Shown here piece by piece: positions 34,633 through 43,245 of a stretch of DNA of 64,000 nt. The position numbers and the translations under genes were made by a program. The stretch is from Chloroflexota bacterium (GTDB lineage: Bacteria; Chloroflexota; Dehalococcoidia; DSTF01; RBG-16-68-14): positions 62,001 to 126,000 of the forward strand of contig QIFC01000117.1 in NCBI GenBank assembly GCA_003228685.1. Reading direction: 5' to 3'. How positions within the stretch are numbered: position 1 is the stretch's first letter; the number at the start of each line of letters is the position of its first letter. The notes beneath the pieces were generated by a model. The model worked only from the letters and a program-made list of their open reading frames with translations. It had not been told where the DNA came from and did no database searches.

Positions 34633-35463
34633 TCAGTTTCGCCCAGAGAGGACGAGCCAGCGGCCGTACACGTGGCGATGGGGCAAGCCCGATCGCTCGC
34701 TGACGGCGCGAACCGCATCGCGGGCGCGTACCCCCTGGTCGCGTAGCTCGAGGAGCGCAGCATCGACATCGATAGCCTCTTGCTGGTTGGGTTGCGTCTC
34801 ATCCGCGCCTTCTAGGACCAGTGTGAACTCACCCCTGGGCTTGTCGAAGTGATCGAGCGCCTCTTCGGCCGTGCCCCTAAAGATCTCTTCGTACCGTTTC
34901 GTCAGTTCGCGGCATACGATCAGCCTGCGCTCGCCAAGTGTGGCCTGGATGTCTGCTAGCGCTTTTCGTAGCCTGTGCGGGGCTTCAAATGCGACGAGCG
35001 TGTCCGGCGATGTGGCCGCCTCAAACAGCAGCCGCCGGCGCGCCCCGGCCTGCCGCGGGAGAAAGCCGACGTATCGGAAGCTTCTGACGGGCAGGCCCGC
35101 TGCCGCCAGCGCGGTAACCACGGCGCTCGCGCCGGGCAAGGGCACGACATCGTGTCCGGCTTCAGTGGCCGCCTCTACCAAATGCACGCCGGGATCGCTG
35201 ATCGCGGGAGTGCCGGCCTCGGAGATCAGCGCGGCGTCGCCGGCTTCCAGTGCCGACAAGATCTGCGGCGTCCGCTGCCGCCGGTTGCGGTCGTTGTAAC
35301 TCAGCAGTCTCGGCGCGCTGATCCCGTGGTGCGATAGGAGCTTGCGAGCCGTGCGTGTGTCTTCCGCGGCTATCAGCGGCACCTCTCCCAGCACGCGCAG
35401 CGCTCGCAGTGTGATGTCTTCCATATTTCCGATTGGTGTCGCGACGACGAAGAGGGTAGACAT
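34633..35463 (-). CDS. rsmI: 16S rRNA (cytidine-1402-2'-O)-methyltransferase
   Basis: SAM-dependent tetrapyrrole-methylase-fold enzyme that modifies C1402 of 16S rRNA. Signatures are FVVATPIGNMEDITLRAL at the N-terminus, AEDTR, SYNDRN, ISEAGTPAISDPG, LPGASAVVTALAAAGLP and the acceptor motif FEAPHRL. 276 residues, normal. It appears to start the minus-strand run rsmI-metG-tatD-prenyl synthase-zinc ribbon. Confidence 0.95.
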   Translation of the reverse strand: MSTLFVVATPIGNMEDITLRALRVLGEVPLIAAEDTRTARKLLSHHGISAPRLLSYNDRNRRQRTPQILSALEAGDAALISEAGTPAISDPGVHLVEAATEAGHDVVPLPGASAVVTALAAAGLPVRSFRYVGFLPRQAGARRRLLFEAATSPDTLVAFEAPHRLRKALADIQATLGERRLIVCRELTKRYEEIFRGTAEEALDHFDKPRGEFTLVLEGADETQPNQQEAIDVDAALLELRDQGVRARDAVRAVSERSGLPHRHVYGRWLVLSGRN

Positions 35464-35548
35464 AATTTACATAACGTTTCGGCGGGCGCGCTCCGTGAAT
35501 TCGGTGCCCCTGTCCTTATACTATCTCGCCGCGGTTCTGGCCAGCGCA

Positions 35549-35578
35549 TTGACCGGGATCGGGAACGTCTGTTAGAGT
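35549..35578 (+). promoter_or_regulatory. putative guaB3 promoter
   Basis: TTGACC (35549-35554, 5/6) and TAGAGT (35573-35578, 4/6) are 18 bases apart. This would leave a 5' leader of about 140 bases before the start codon. Confidence 0.5.
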
Positions 35579-35659
35579 ATCTTATGGACACGCACCCCAC
35601 TCGGACCGCACAACATTGAAGCCCCTGGTGATGACTACGTAGAGCCGGTAGAGAAGCCT

Positions 35660-35705
35660 CCGCCGGCCTCGATCTGCGCACCTTCGAGCGGACGGGAACC
35701 GGCGG
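35660..35705 (+). promoter_or_regulatory. hairpin in the guaB3 leader
   Basis: CCGCCGG (35660-35666) pairs perfectly with CCGGCGG (35699-35705), and inside it CTCGA (35668-35672) pairs with TCGAG (35684-35688). The hairpin ends about seven bases before the GAGGAGG ribosome site, so it could influence translation. No known riboswitch family was recognised. Confidence 0.4.
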
Positions 35706-35724
35706 TTGTATGAGGAGGTAGTCG

Positions 35725-36867
35725 ATGTCGATTCCCCAAGCGAAGCAAATGCGGCGGGCGTACGGTTTCGACGAAGTGGCAATCGTCCCAGGAGATGCCA
35801 CGATCAACCCGGCGATGACGGAGATCTCGTTCCGCATCGACCAGTTGGAGTTCGAGTTGCCAATCATGGCCGCGTCCATGGATGCGGTGGTCGATCCGAA
35901 ATTCGCAGCCGAGTTCTCCAAGATGGGAGGGGTGGCGGTTCTCAATCTAGAGGGCGTACAGACCCGCTACAACAGTCCTGATGACATTCTCGAGGAGATC
36001 GCGGCCGCGGCTCCCGCTGAAGCCACAACACTGCTGCAGAAGGCATACGCCGCGCCGATCAAGGAAGAGCTGATCGGCCAGCGTATTCAGGAGATCAAAG
36101 CCGCAGGCGGTGTTTGCGCTGTCTCGGCAACGCCGGCAAACACGAAGAAGTTCGCTCCACTGGCCAGGGAGGCCGGCACCGACGCATTCGTCGTCCAGTC
36201 AACGGTCACCAGCGCCCGCCACGTCTCCTACAGCGAAAAGGGCCTCGTCCTCTCCGAAATCGTCAAGAATCTCGCGCCCACGCCGGTCATCGTCGGCAAC
36301 ACGGTGAGCTATGGTGGCTGCAAGGAACTCATGGAGACGGGCATCGCGGCCGTGCAGGTCGGCGTCGGCCCAGGATCGGCCTGCACCTCTCGCGAGGTGC
36401 TCGGTATCGGTGTTCCTCAGGTCACGGCCACGATGGACTGCGCCGCTGCCCGTGACCAGTACTACCGCGAGAGCGGTCGCTACGTGCCGATCGTCACCGA
36501 CGGTGGCATCCGCACCGGCGGAGACCTCTGCAAAGCGTTCGCTGCCGGCGCTGACGCAGTGATGCTGGGCTCAGTCCTCGCCGCCTGCGAGGAGGCGCCT
36601 GGGCGGGGCCACCACTGGGGCATGGCGACGCCAAACGCGGACCTCCCCCGGGGCGTGCGCGTTCCCGTCGGAATTGATACCACGCTCAGCCACGTACTCT
36701 TTGGCCCAACGTCTCGCACCAATGGCACCGAGAACTTGATCGGTGCGCTGCGGACGGCCATGGGCATGTGCGGCGCTCGCACCATCCGCGACTTCCAGCA
36801 GGCCGAGATGGTCGTCGCCCCCTCGATCAAGACCGAGGGCAAGCAAATCCAGCGCGCGCAGGGCTAG
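35725..36867 (+). CDS. guaB3: GuaB3-family IMP dehydrogenase-like protein
   Basis: Belongs to the IMPDH/GMPR TIM-barrel superfamily and lacks the CBS pair found in GuaB, as in the GuaB3 group of Actinobacteria and cyanobacteria. The catalytic-loop cysteine is in GPGSACTSREVLGIGVPQ (about residue 220), and the nucleotide sites are VTDGGIRTGGDLCKAFAAGADAVMLG. LPIMAASMDAVVD is the N-terminal barrel strand. 380 residues. GAGGAGG precedes ATG 35725. The reaction is probably IMP to XMP, but GMP reductase-like activity cannot be ruled out from sequence. Confidence 0.92.
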   Translation: MSIPQAKQMRRAYGFDEVAIVPGDATINPAMTEISFRIDQLEFELPIMAASMDAVVDPKFAAEFSKMGGVAVLNLEGVQTRYNSPDDILEEIAAAAPAEATTLLQKAYAAPIKEELIGQRIQEIKAAGGVCAVSATPANTKKFAPLAREAGTDAFVVQSTVTSARHVSYSEKGLVLSEIVKNLAPTPVIVGNTVSYGGCKELMETGIAAVQVGVGPGSACTSREVLGIGVPQVTATMDCAAARDQYYRESGRYVPIVTDGGIRTGGDLCKAFAAGADAVMLGSVLAACEEAPGRGHHWGMATPNADLPRGVRVPVGIDTTLSHVLFGPTSRTNGTENLIGALRTAMGMCGARTIRDFQQAEMVVAPSIKTEGKQIQRAQG

Positions 36868-36905
36868 CCAACGCTACGGCGCGCAGGCGCGTGTGTAGTC
36901 TCGCG

Positions 36906-37748
36906 TTAGGCCCGTACAACCAGTAGACGCTCAAGTCCCGCAAGGTCGCGCCGCGTCTCGATGCCGGCAGTGGGGAAGTGGCCGGCCGCTGCCTCTCGCA
37001 GACGCCGTCCCTGGTTCCATGCGTGCTCGGCCAGCAAAAGTCCTCCTGGCGCTAGATGATCGACCGCCTGTGCCAGCATCACCTCGTTTATGGCCGTCCC
37101 GCGCCGTCCCGCCCGCAGCGCAACCTCCGGTTCGTGCTCGCGGATCTCAGGCAGTAGGGCGTTGTACGTCCGGCTCGGTATGTAGGGCAGGTTCGCCGCT
37201 ATCAGATCGAAGCGGCCCGATAGGGGTTCAAGAAGCGAGCCGCGCACGAACTCGATCCGGCTCGCGACGCAGTGCGCCAGCCCGTTGCGTCGGGCGAGTG
37301 CAAGCGCGGCTGCTGAGATGTCGATCGCGGCGACGCGGGCTTGCGGGAGGTGCTTCGCCAGCGAGACGGCGATCGCCCCGCTGCCCGTTCCCACGTCGAT
37401 AGCCAGCACGGAGCCGCGTTCGCGGAACTGCTCGATCGCCGTTTCAACCAACAACTCGGTCTCCGGACGGGGGATCAGTGCGGCAGGGGAGCAGGCGAAA
37501 TCGAGACCGAAGAACTCCTTGTGCCCGATGATGTGGGCCGTCGGTTCGTGGGCCAGTCTGCGGTCGATCAGGGCCTCGTAGGAGGCCTGTGACTTCAGCC
37601 CAAACGGCTCCTGGAGCCTGGCGAACAACTCTTGGCGTTCCACGCCCAACGCGTGCCGCAGCAGCACCTCCGCCTCCAGCCGCGGATCATCAATGCCTGC
37701 CTTGAGCAGGCGTGTTGAGGCTTCACGCAGCGCTTCGGCCAGGGTCAT
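36906..37748 (-). CDS. prmC: release factor glutamine N5-methyltransferase
   Basis: Methylates the GGQ glutamine of release factors. The N-terminal helical domain (LREASTRLLKAGIDDPRLEAEVLL) is followed by SAM motif I AIDVGTGSGAIAVSLAK and the glutamine-binding motif NLPY in place of the usual NPPY. 280 residues from ATG 37748, which lies seven bases after the prfA stop; the longer frame is inside prfA. Located directly downstream of its substrate gene prfA. Confidence 0.94.
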   Translation of the reverse strand: MTLAEALREASTRLLKAGIDDPRLEAEVLLRHALGVERQELFARLQEPFGLKSQASYEALIDRRLAHEPTAHIIGHKEFFGLDFACSPAALIPRPETELLVETAIEQFRERGSVLAIDVGTGSGAIAVSLAKHLPQARVAAIDISAAALALARRNGLAHCVASRIEFVRGSLLEPLSGRFDLIAANLPYIPSRTYNALLPEIREHEPEVALRAGRRGTAINEVMLAQAVDHLAPGGLLLAEHAWNQGRRLREAAAGHFPTAGIETRRDLAGLERLLVVRA

Positions 37749-37755
37749 GGTGGCG

Positions 37756-38835
37756 CTAGACGGCGGTCTGCTCTTCCAACAGTTTCGCCTCTTCACTCGT
37801 GGCAACAGCGTCGATGAGTTCGTCGAGCTTCCCGTCCAGAAGTGAAGGCAGGTTGTGCATTGTCAGGCCGACGCGATGGTCCGTCACGCGGTCTTGTGGA
37901 AAGTTGTAGGTGCGGATTTTCTCGGATCGTCCGCCCGTGCCTACCTGCGCCTTGCGCGCTCCCGCGATCTCCGCTTGCTGCTCTTGCACTTTCATGTCGA
38001 GCAAACGAGCGCGCAACACGTTCATCGCCTTAATGCGGTTCTTCATCTGTGAGCGTTCGTCCTGGCACTGCGCCACGATCCCGGTGGGGAGGTGGGTGAT
38101 CCGCACCGCCGACGCCACCTTCTGGACGTTCTGGCCGCCGTGGCTGCTGGCGTGGTAGATGTCGACGCGCAGTTCGCTGTCGTCAATCTCAACCTCCACC
38201 TCGTCAGCCTCCGGAAGCACGGCCACGGTCGCCGCCGATGTGTGAATGCGGCCCTGCGTTTCCGTCCGCGGGACGCGCTGAACCCGATGCACACCGCTCT
38301 CGTACTTGAAGCGGGAGTACGCGCCCTCGCCTTGGACCTCGAAAATGATCTCCTTGAACCCGCCGATGCCGGTCTCGTTCGCCGAGACGATCCCCGTTTT
38401 CCAGTTGCGGTCGTCCGCGTAGCGGCTGTACATGCGATAGAGGTCCGCGGCAAACAGGCCGGCCTCGTCGCCGCCCGTGCCGGCGCGGATCTCGACGATC
38501 ACGTCCCGGTCATCGCGCGGATCCTTGGGCAGGAGCGCGCGCTTGAGTTGGTCCTCCAGCTCGTTTTGACGCTTCTCCAGCGTCTCGATCTCTTCATTCG
38601 CCAGCTCAACAAGCTCCGCGTCGCCCCCGTCCGAGACGATCGATTGCGCCTCGCCGAGCGCGGTTTCGATCTGCTGAAACTCGCGATGGAGGCCAACGAC
38701 CTCCTCGAGCTGAGAGCGTTCTCGCGCCAGCGCCTGCACGCGCGCGTGGTCGGTGGCGACGTCAGGTTCGCCCATCTGGGCCGTTAGCTCTTCATAACGC
38801 GCCTCAATGGCGGCTAAGCGATCGGTAAGTGCCAT
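37756..38835 (-). CDS. prfA: peptide chain release factor 1
   Basis: Class I release factor reading UAG and UAA. Length 359 is exact for RF1. The GGQ motif appears as SSHGGQNVQKVASAVRI near residue 232. The codon-recognition region is VQRVPRTETQGRIHTS, so the P-x-T tripeptide is PRT. The two central domains and the C-terminal coiled part are complete. It forms a two-gene operon with prmC. Confidence 0.96.
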   Translation of the reverse strand: MALTDRLAAIEARYEELTAQMGEPDVATDHARVQALARERSQLEEVVGLHREFQQIETALGEAQSIVSDGGDAELVELANEEIETLEKRQNELEDQLKRALLPKDPRDDRDVIVEIRAGTGGDEAGLFAADLYRMYSRYADDRNWKTGIVSANETGIGGFKEIIFEVQGEGAYSRFKYESGVHRVQRVPRTETQGRIHTSAATVAVLPEADEVEVEIDDSELRVDIYHASSHGGQNVQKVASAVRITHLPTGIVAQCQDERSQMKNRIKAMNVLRARLLDMKVQEQQAEIAGARKAQVGTGGRSEKIRTYNFPQDRVTDHRVGLTMHNLPSLLDGKLDELIDAVATSEEAKLLEEQTAV

Positions 38836-38962
38836 CGTACTGCAATATAGCGACAGGCCGTGCCTAAGACGAGCAGCGCGTCTAGCGGCGAGCAGTCAGC
38901 ACATCCGCTGGCAGGCCTTGGAAGACGTTGACATCAGACGCATCACCCACAAGAATGCACGC

Positions 38963-39235
38963 ATGGCCGACAAACCTTCCGTATCTATCACGTACTGCCG
39001 GATCTGCGGATTTCGGAGTAGGGCCGCCTGGCTCGCGCAGGAGCTGCTAGCAGCGAACGAGGAAGACCTAGCGGGCGTGACACTCGTTCCGGGGCGGGGT
39101 GGCATCTTTGAAGTGCGCATCGATGATGAGCTGGTCTTCTCCCACGAGCAGGCCGGGCGCTTTCCGGAGCCGCGCGAATTAAAGGACGCCGTGCGCGCGG
39201 CGTTGGGCCAGGAGCCGGCTTCTCGGCACGATTAG
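38963..39235 (+). CDS. SelT/SelW/SelH (Rdx) family redox protein
   Basis: A 90-residue thioredoxin-like protein. The redox motif is CRIC at the end of strand 1 (ITYCRICGF), followed by RAAWLAQELL, LVPGRGGIFEVRIDDELVFSH and FPEPRELKDAVR, all typical of the Rdx family. The selenocysteine position is an ordinary cysteine. ATG 38963 is chosen because family homology begins a few residues after it; no strong ribosome site is seen. Confidence 0.87.
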   Translation: MADKPSVSITYCRICGFRSRAAWLAQELLAANEEDLAGVTLVPGRGGIFEVRIDDELVFSHEQAGRFPEPRELKDAVRAALGQEPASRHD

Positions 39236-39311
39236 CATCGCGCTTGCAGGAGCACAGTCCGCTCAGGCCAACAGATTCTCCGCTGGCTGCCGTTACTAGC
39301 ATGGAGAGGAG

Positions 39312-39328
39312 CCCCGACTCATGCGGGG
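39312..39328 (+). other. short hairpin before the J-like gene
   Basis: CCCCG (39312-39316) pairs with CGGGG (39324-39328) around a seven-base loop, 11 bases before ATG 39340. The GGGG arm is the only ribosome-site-like sequence there, so the hairpin may limit translation. Confidence 0.3.
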
Positions 39329-39339
39329 ACTGAGCGAGT

Positions 39340-39945
39340 ATGACTTCAGAAGCGATGGACTCCCACGAGGAGTTCAAAGACTATTGTCTGATCCTACAGG
39401 TGCATCCGGAAGCGGACGCAGGCATGGTCGAGGCTGCGTACTGGCATCTAGCGAAACGCTACAATGAGCAGGCCGACGCGGACCCGCTTGCGAAAGCCCA
39501 ACTAGATGACCTAAACGAAGCGTATAGCGTGCTCGGAGCGCCCTCTAAACGCGAGGACTACTTTCAGGTCCGAGACGCGGTGCTCGGCGTAGGCGCGCTG
39601 CCGTCAGCGCCCGAACCGAAGCGTGAACCGCCGCCACTGGCCGTCTTGGAGAAGCAGCGGCCCCATTCGCGCCCAATAGGGCCTGCACAGCCTCGCAGAA
39701 AGTTCGATCTCAGATTTCAGCGTTTTGTGGAACCGTCTTGGCAGAACACGCTCCTCGTCCTCATCTCGCTGACGATCGCCACGTCGATCCTAACAGTCTC
39801 TGCCAACCTGGCGGTTGTTCTGGCGCTCCTGACGCTGTCAATGGTGATAGGCGCGGTGCCACTGGTATTTGCCGCAGTAGAAGGACTGCTGAACGAGCCT
39901 GAACGCCCAGTTCGGACTGCCTCTCTCCCTAAGCCCCGGCGCTAG
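39340..39945 (+). CDS. J-domain-like membrane protein lacking HPD
   Basis: The N-terminal 75 residues follow a DnaJ J-domain pattern (DYCLILQVHPEADAGMVEAA, then LDDLNEAYSVLGAPSKREDY). The HPD tripeptide needed to stimulate DnaK is replaced by NEQ in AKRYNEQAD. A Pro-rich linker leads to two C-terminal membrane helices (LLVLISLTIATSILTV and LAVVLALLTLSMVIGAVPLVF). 201 residues. Probably a J-like membrane scaffold, not a cochaperone. No operon partner is seen. Confidence 0.7.
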   Translation: MTSEAMDSHEEFKDYCLILQVHPEADAGMVEAAYWHLAKRYNEQADADPLAKAQLDDLNEAYSVLGAPSKREDYFQVRDAVLGVGALPSAPEPKREPPPLAVLEKQRPHSRPIGPAQPRRKFDLRFQRFVEPSWQNTLLVLISLTIATSILTVSANLAVVLALLTLSMVIGAVPLVFAAVEGLLNEPERPVRTASLPKPRR

Positions 39946-39957
39946 AAGCCTCACAAC

Positions 39958-39970
39958 GCCCTGACAGGGC
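39958..39970 (+). terminator. weak hairpin after the J-like gene
   Basis: GCCCT (39958-39962) pairs with AGGGC (39966-39970) 12 bases after the stop, followed by ATTAAC and no T-run. It could be a weak terminator. Confidence 0.25.
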
Positions 39971-40080
39971 ATTAACAGCGCGAAATCGAAAACCGCTGCT
40001 TGCAAAAGGATCGCACTATATCTCTTATGTACAGTGCAGATAGGGCAATCCTGAAGCTAGCCGCTACTTGTCCAGTTGTC

Positions 40081-40314
40081 CTACTCTGGGAACGTCACCA
40101 GCGACGTCGTGTTCTCAACACCGTCGATTGTGCGGATGTGTTCGCTGAGGATCGGCGGGATGTCCGCGAGATCCTCGACCTCGATCTCCGCGACGATGTC
40201 ATACGGGCCCATGACTTGGAACGACTGCGTTACGCCTTTGACCTTCGCCAACGAGTTGAAGACCGTTTTCGTTTCCCCGGGATTCGCGACGATGAGAATG
40301 TATGCCTTGATCAT
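40081..40314 (-). CDS. stand-alone Lrp/AsnC-type RAM domain protein
   Basis: A 77-residue protein equal to the ligand-binding (RAM) half of Lrp/AsnC regulators, without the helix-turn-helix: MIKAYILIVANPGETKTVFN, then GVTQSFQVMGPYDIVAEIEVEDL and IRTIDGVENTTSLVTF. GGAGG lies eight bases before ATG 40314. It probably binds amino acids or oligomerises with full-length Lrp proteins. Divergent from the glcDEF operon, which it might help regulate; that link is speculative. Confidence 0.87.
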   Translation of the reverse strand: MIKAYILIVANPGETKTVFNSLAKVKGVTQSFQVMGPYDIVAEIEVEDLADIPPILSEHIRTIDGVENTTSLVTFPE

Positions 40315-40463
40315 GAGAGCTTCCTCCGCGCTCTGAGAAGCGCCGTCTTAGCGCTAGACTTCCAGTCCTCTTGCATCACCACTATACAGCGCCTCCGGAA
40401 TTCGTCAACCAGAGGGCACGGCCGCATGAATGTCCAGTAGCGGCCTTCCGGGCGTGGCCGTAG

Positions 40464-40469
40464 TACAAT
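40464..40469 (+). promoter_or_regulatory. -10 box just before glcD
   Basis: TACAAT, a 5/6 match, ends 11 bases before ATG 40481 and no ribosome site is present between, so the transcript would have at most a few leader bases. The -35 region is not recognisable. Confidence 0.4.
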
Positions 40470-40480
40470 GCCATCCAGAC

Positions 40481-41959
40481 ATGAGCGCAGCGAAGCCCGA
40501 CACGCGATCCCTGGATAAGGGCACAATCCGCCTCCTGGAGCGCGCCGTTGGCAAGAACGCCGTCCTCTGGCGTCCCGAGGAGGTGTTGGCGTTCGAATAC
40601 GACGGCACGATCGAGCGCGCGATGCCGCAGGCGGTCGCGTTTCCGGACAGCGCTGAGCAGGTCGCCGCCGTCGTCGGCATCGCCCTGGACGCGGGGCTGC
40701 CGGTCGTGCCGAGAGGCGCCGGTACCGGCCTGAGTGGAGGCGCTGTCGCGGCGCTGGGCGGCGTTGTTGTGGCGCTCACACGCATGAAACGCATTCTGGA
40801 GATCGACGCCGAGGACCAGCTCGCCGTCGTCGAGCCCGGCGTGGTCAACCTCGATTTGTCCAAGGCAGCGGCGCCGCACGGCCTCTACTTTGCGCCGGAC
40901 CCGTCCAGCCAGCGCGCCTGTACACTCGGCGGCAACGTCGCGGAGAACGCCGGCGGACCGCACTGTCTGGCTTACGGCGTAACCACCAACCACGTGATCG
41001 GCCTGGAGGTCGTCACGCCCGCAGGCGACATCGTCGAGTTCGGTGGCAGGACGAGCGACACGCCGGGCTACGATCTGCGCGGCCTGTTCGTCGGCTCCGA
41101 AGGTACGCTGGGGATCGCGACTAAGATCACGCTGCGGCTGCTTCGACGGCCAGAGGCGACGCGCACGCTGCTCGCGATCTTCGATAGCGTCGACCAAGCC
41201 AGCGCGGCTGTCTCGGCCATCATCGGCGGCGGCATCGTGCCGTCGGCGCTGGAGATGATCGACCATCACGTCATTAGCGCCGTCGTTCAAGCCATGGACG
41301 TCGGCTATCCCGCCGACGCCGGCGCTGTGTTGCTGATCGAGGTCGATGGCCTGCTCGACGCCGTCGCTGAGCAGGCGCTCGAGATGCGTGACGTCTGTCT
41401 CGCCGAAGGCGCTCGCGAGGTCCGCCAAGCTGACGAGGCTGCTGAACGAGAGAAGCTCTGGGCGGGGCGCAAGGGCGCCATCAGCGCCCTGGGCCGCCTC
41501 GCACCAAACTACTACGTGCTCGATGGCGTCGTACCACGCACGAAACTGCCCGCCGTGCTGCGTGACATCTACCGGCTGGGCGAAGAGTACGGCTTCCCGA
41601 TCGCGAACGTATTCCACGCCGGCGATGGCAATCTTCACCCCAACGTGCTCTTCGACGAGCGCAAGCCCGGCGAGACTCAGCGCGTCCTTGAAGTTGGCGC
41701 CGCAATCATGCGCCTCTGCGTCGACGCCGGCGGCACGATCACGGGCGAACACGGCGTTGGCCTCGAAAAGCGCGGTTACATGGACTGGATCTTCTCCGAA
41801 GAAGACATCGCCGCCATGGCAAAGGTCAAGGCGGCCTTCGGCTCGACAGACCTCTACAACCCCTGCAAGATGTTCCCCACGGGAAAGGGCTGCGGCGAGG
41901 TTTCGCAGGCCAAGATCGAGCACGTCATGAAACAAGCCGGTCCCGATGCGTATATCTAG
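40481..41959 (+). CDS. glcD: glycolate oxidase subunit GlcD (FAD-linked)
   Basis: FAD-binding catalytic subunit that oxidises glycolate (or D-lactate) to the 2-oxo acid. The PCMH-type FAD loop PRGAGTGLSGGAV is near 76-88, NVAENAGGPHCLAYG and VGSEGTLGIATKITL follow, and the C-terminal domain has FHAGDGNLHPN and TGEHGVGLEKRGY with metal and substrate residues. 492 residues. First gene of glcD-glcE-glcF. D-lactate dehydrogenase activity is an alternative, but the three-gene layout favours glycolate oxidase. Confidence 0.92.
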   Translation: MSAAKPDTRSLDKGTIRLLERAVGKNAVLWRPEEVLAFEYDGTIERAMPQAVAFPDSAEQVAAVVGIALDAGLPVVPRGAGTGLSGGAVAALGGVVVALTRMKRILEIDAEDQLAVVEPGVVNLDLSKAAAPHGLYFAPDPSSQRACTLGGNVAENAGGPHCLAYGVTTNHVIGLEVVTPAGDIVEFGGRTSDTPGYDLRGLFVGSEGTLGIATKITLRLLRRPEATRTLLAIFDSVDQASAAVSAIIGGGIVPSALEMIDHHVISAVVQAMDVGYPADAGAVLLIEVDGLLDAVAEQALEMRDVCLAEGAREVRQADEAAEREKLWAGRKGAISALGRLAPNYYVLDGVVPRTKLPAVLRDIYRLGEEYGFPIANVFHAGDGNLHPNVLFDERKPGETQRVLEVGAAIMRLCVDAGGTITGEHGVGLEKRGYMDWIFSEEDIAAMAKVKAAFGSTDLYNPCKMFPTGKGCGEVSQAKIEHVMKQAGPDAYI

Positions 41960-41987
41960 TGCTGTGTACTTCTAGTACCGCATAGTT

Positions 41988-43244
41988 ATGTCTACTAGCG
42001 CACTCTCCGCAACAGATCTCGAAGACGCCCTGCAGGCCGTACTCAAGCAAGGTAGCCTCGTCGCGGAGGACGGGAGCCACGTCGTCGACGGCCTTGAGCC
42101 GCGGTTCATCGCAACCCCGTACTCAGCAGCGGAACTCGCGGCCGTACTGGCATGCGCCAACGAGCATGGCGCTGCGATCATCCCGTGGGGCGCTGGTTCC
42201 AACATGATGCTCGGCAACGTGCCGGAGCGTTACGATGTCGCGCTCAGTACGGCGCGCCTAGACCGGGTTATCGAGTACGAACCAGCGGACCTGGTCGTAA
42301 CGGTCGAAGCCGGACTGACATTGGCCAAGCTGCAGGCGCTGCTCAACAAGCATGGTCAGTTTCTCCCGATTGAAGGCCCGCTGGACGCAACGATCGGTGG
42401 CCTGCTGGCGGTCGGACACGGCGGGCCCTCCCAGCAGGCTTACGGCCGGCCCCGCGATTGGCTCCTGGGCTGCCGCATCGCGCTCGCTGATGGCACGATC
42501 GTCCACACCGGCGGCCGCGTCGTCAAGAACGTAGCGGGTTACGACCTCTCGCGGATGATGGTCGGCTCGTTGGGCACGCTCGGCGTCATCGTTGAGGTAA
42601 CGCTCAAGGTCGCGTCGCTGCCCGCTCGCGAGGAACTGCTGCTTAACACTCATGCGGACAAGATCGAGGCCTGTGATGCAATACGGGCGGGCGCGCTTCG
42701 TGGCCTGGCGTTAAGAGCCGCTTGCGTGCTTGAGAACAAGGCTGCCTACTGGCTCTCAGGCCCGGCGTCGGCCGTCGAGCGAACCCGACGTGAGCTATAT
42801 GAGGCCCATGATGGAGAGACCGAGCGGATGGATGCCGAGGCTGGAGTGCAGTTCGGGGGCGCCCTTGCGGTGCATGACGCATCTGACTTGGAGTTCCGCG
42901 CCACCGTGCCACCATCTAAGACGGCGCCCACACTCCAGGAATTTGAAGCGTGCAGCCGGGTTCTGAGCCTTGGCATTGAGTCGGCCTGCTACCCCACAGT
43001 GGGCATCGTGCTCGCATGGCTATCACATGGCGACGTCAATGCGTATGCGAGCTTCATCGAGCAGACCCGCCGAGCGGCCGTGGACGCGGGAGGGTCCCTT
43101 GTTGTCACGCGAGCGCCTACCGATCTCAAGGCACGGCTCGATGTATGGGGAGAGACTTCCGCTCTGTCGCTGATGCGTAGCCTCAAGCAAGAGTTCGACC
43201 CGAAGAGCATCCTCAATCCAGGCCGTTACGTGGGATCGATCTAG
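41988..43244 (+). CDS. glcE: glycolate oxidase subunit GlcE (FAD-binding)
   Basis: Second FAD-binding subunit of glycolate oxidase, 418 residues. The FAD loop appears as PWGAGSNMMLG near 65, with GPLDATIGGLLAVGHGGPS, GGRVVKNVAGYDLSRMMVGS and GTLGVIVEVTLKV after it, and the C-terminal FDPKSILNPGRY. 28 bases after glcD and one base before glcF. Confidence 0.9.
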   Translation: MSTSALSATDLEDALQAVLKQGSLVAEDGSHVVDGLEPRFIATPYSAAELAAVLACANEHGAAIIPWGAGSNMMLGNVPERYDVALSTARLDRVIEYEPADLVVTVEAGLTLAKLQALLNKHGQFLPIEGPLDATIGGLLAVGHGGPSQQAYGRPRDWLLGCRIALADGTIVHTGGRVVKNVAGYDLSRMMVGSLGTLGVIVEVTLKVASLPAREELLLNTHADKIEACDAIRAGALRGLALRAACVLENKAAYWLSGPASAVERTRRELYEAHDGETERMDAEAGVQFGGALAVHDASDLEFRATVPPSKTAPTLQEFEACSRVLSLGIESACYPTVGIVLAWLSHGDVNAYASFIEQTRRAAVDAGGSLVVTRAPTDLKARLDVWGETSALSLMRSLKQEFDPKSILNPGRYVGSI

Positions 43245-43245
43245 C

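Noticed and set aside
40382-41935. 517-codon open frame antisense to glcD
   Set aside because: Long only because of high GC at third positions of glcD; the glcD frame has all catalytic motifs.
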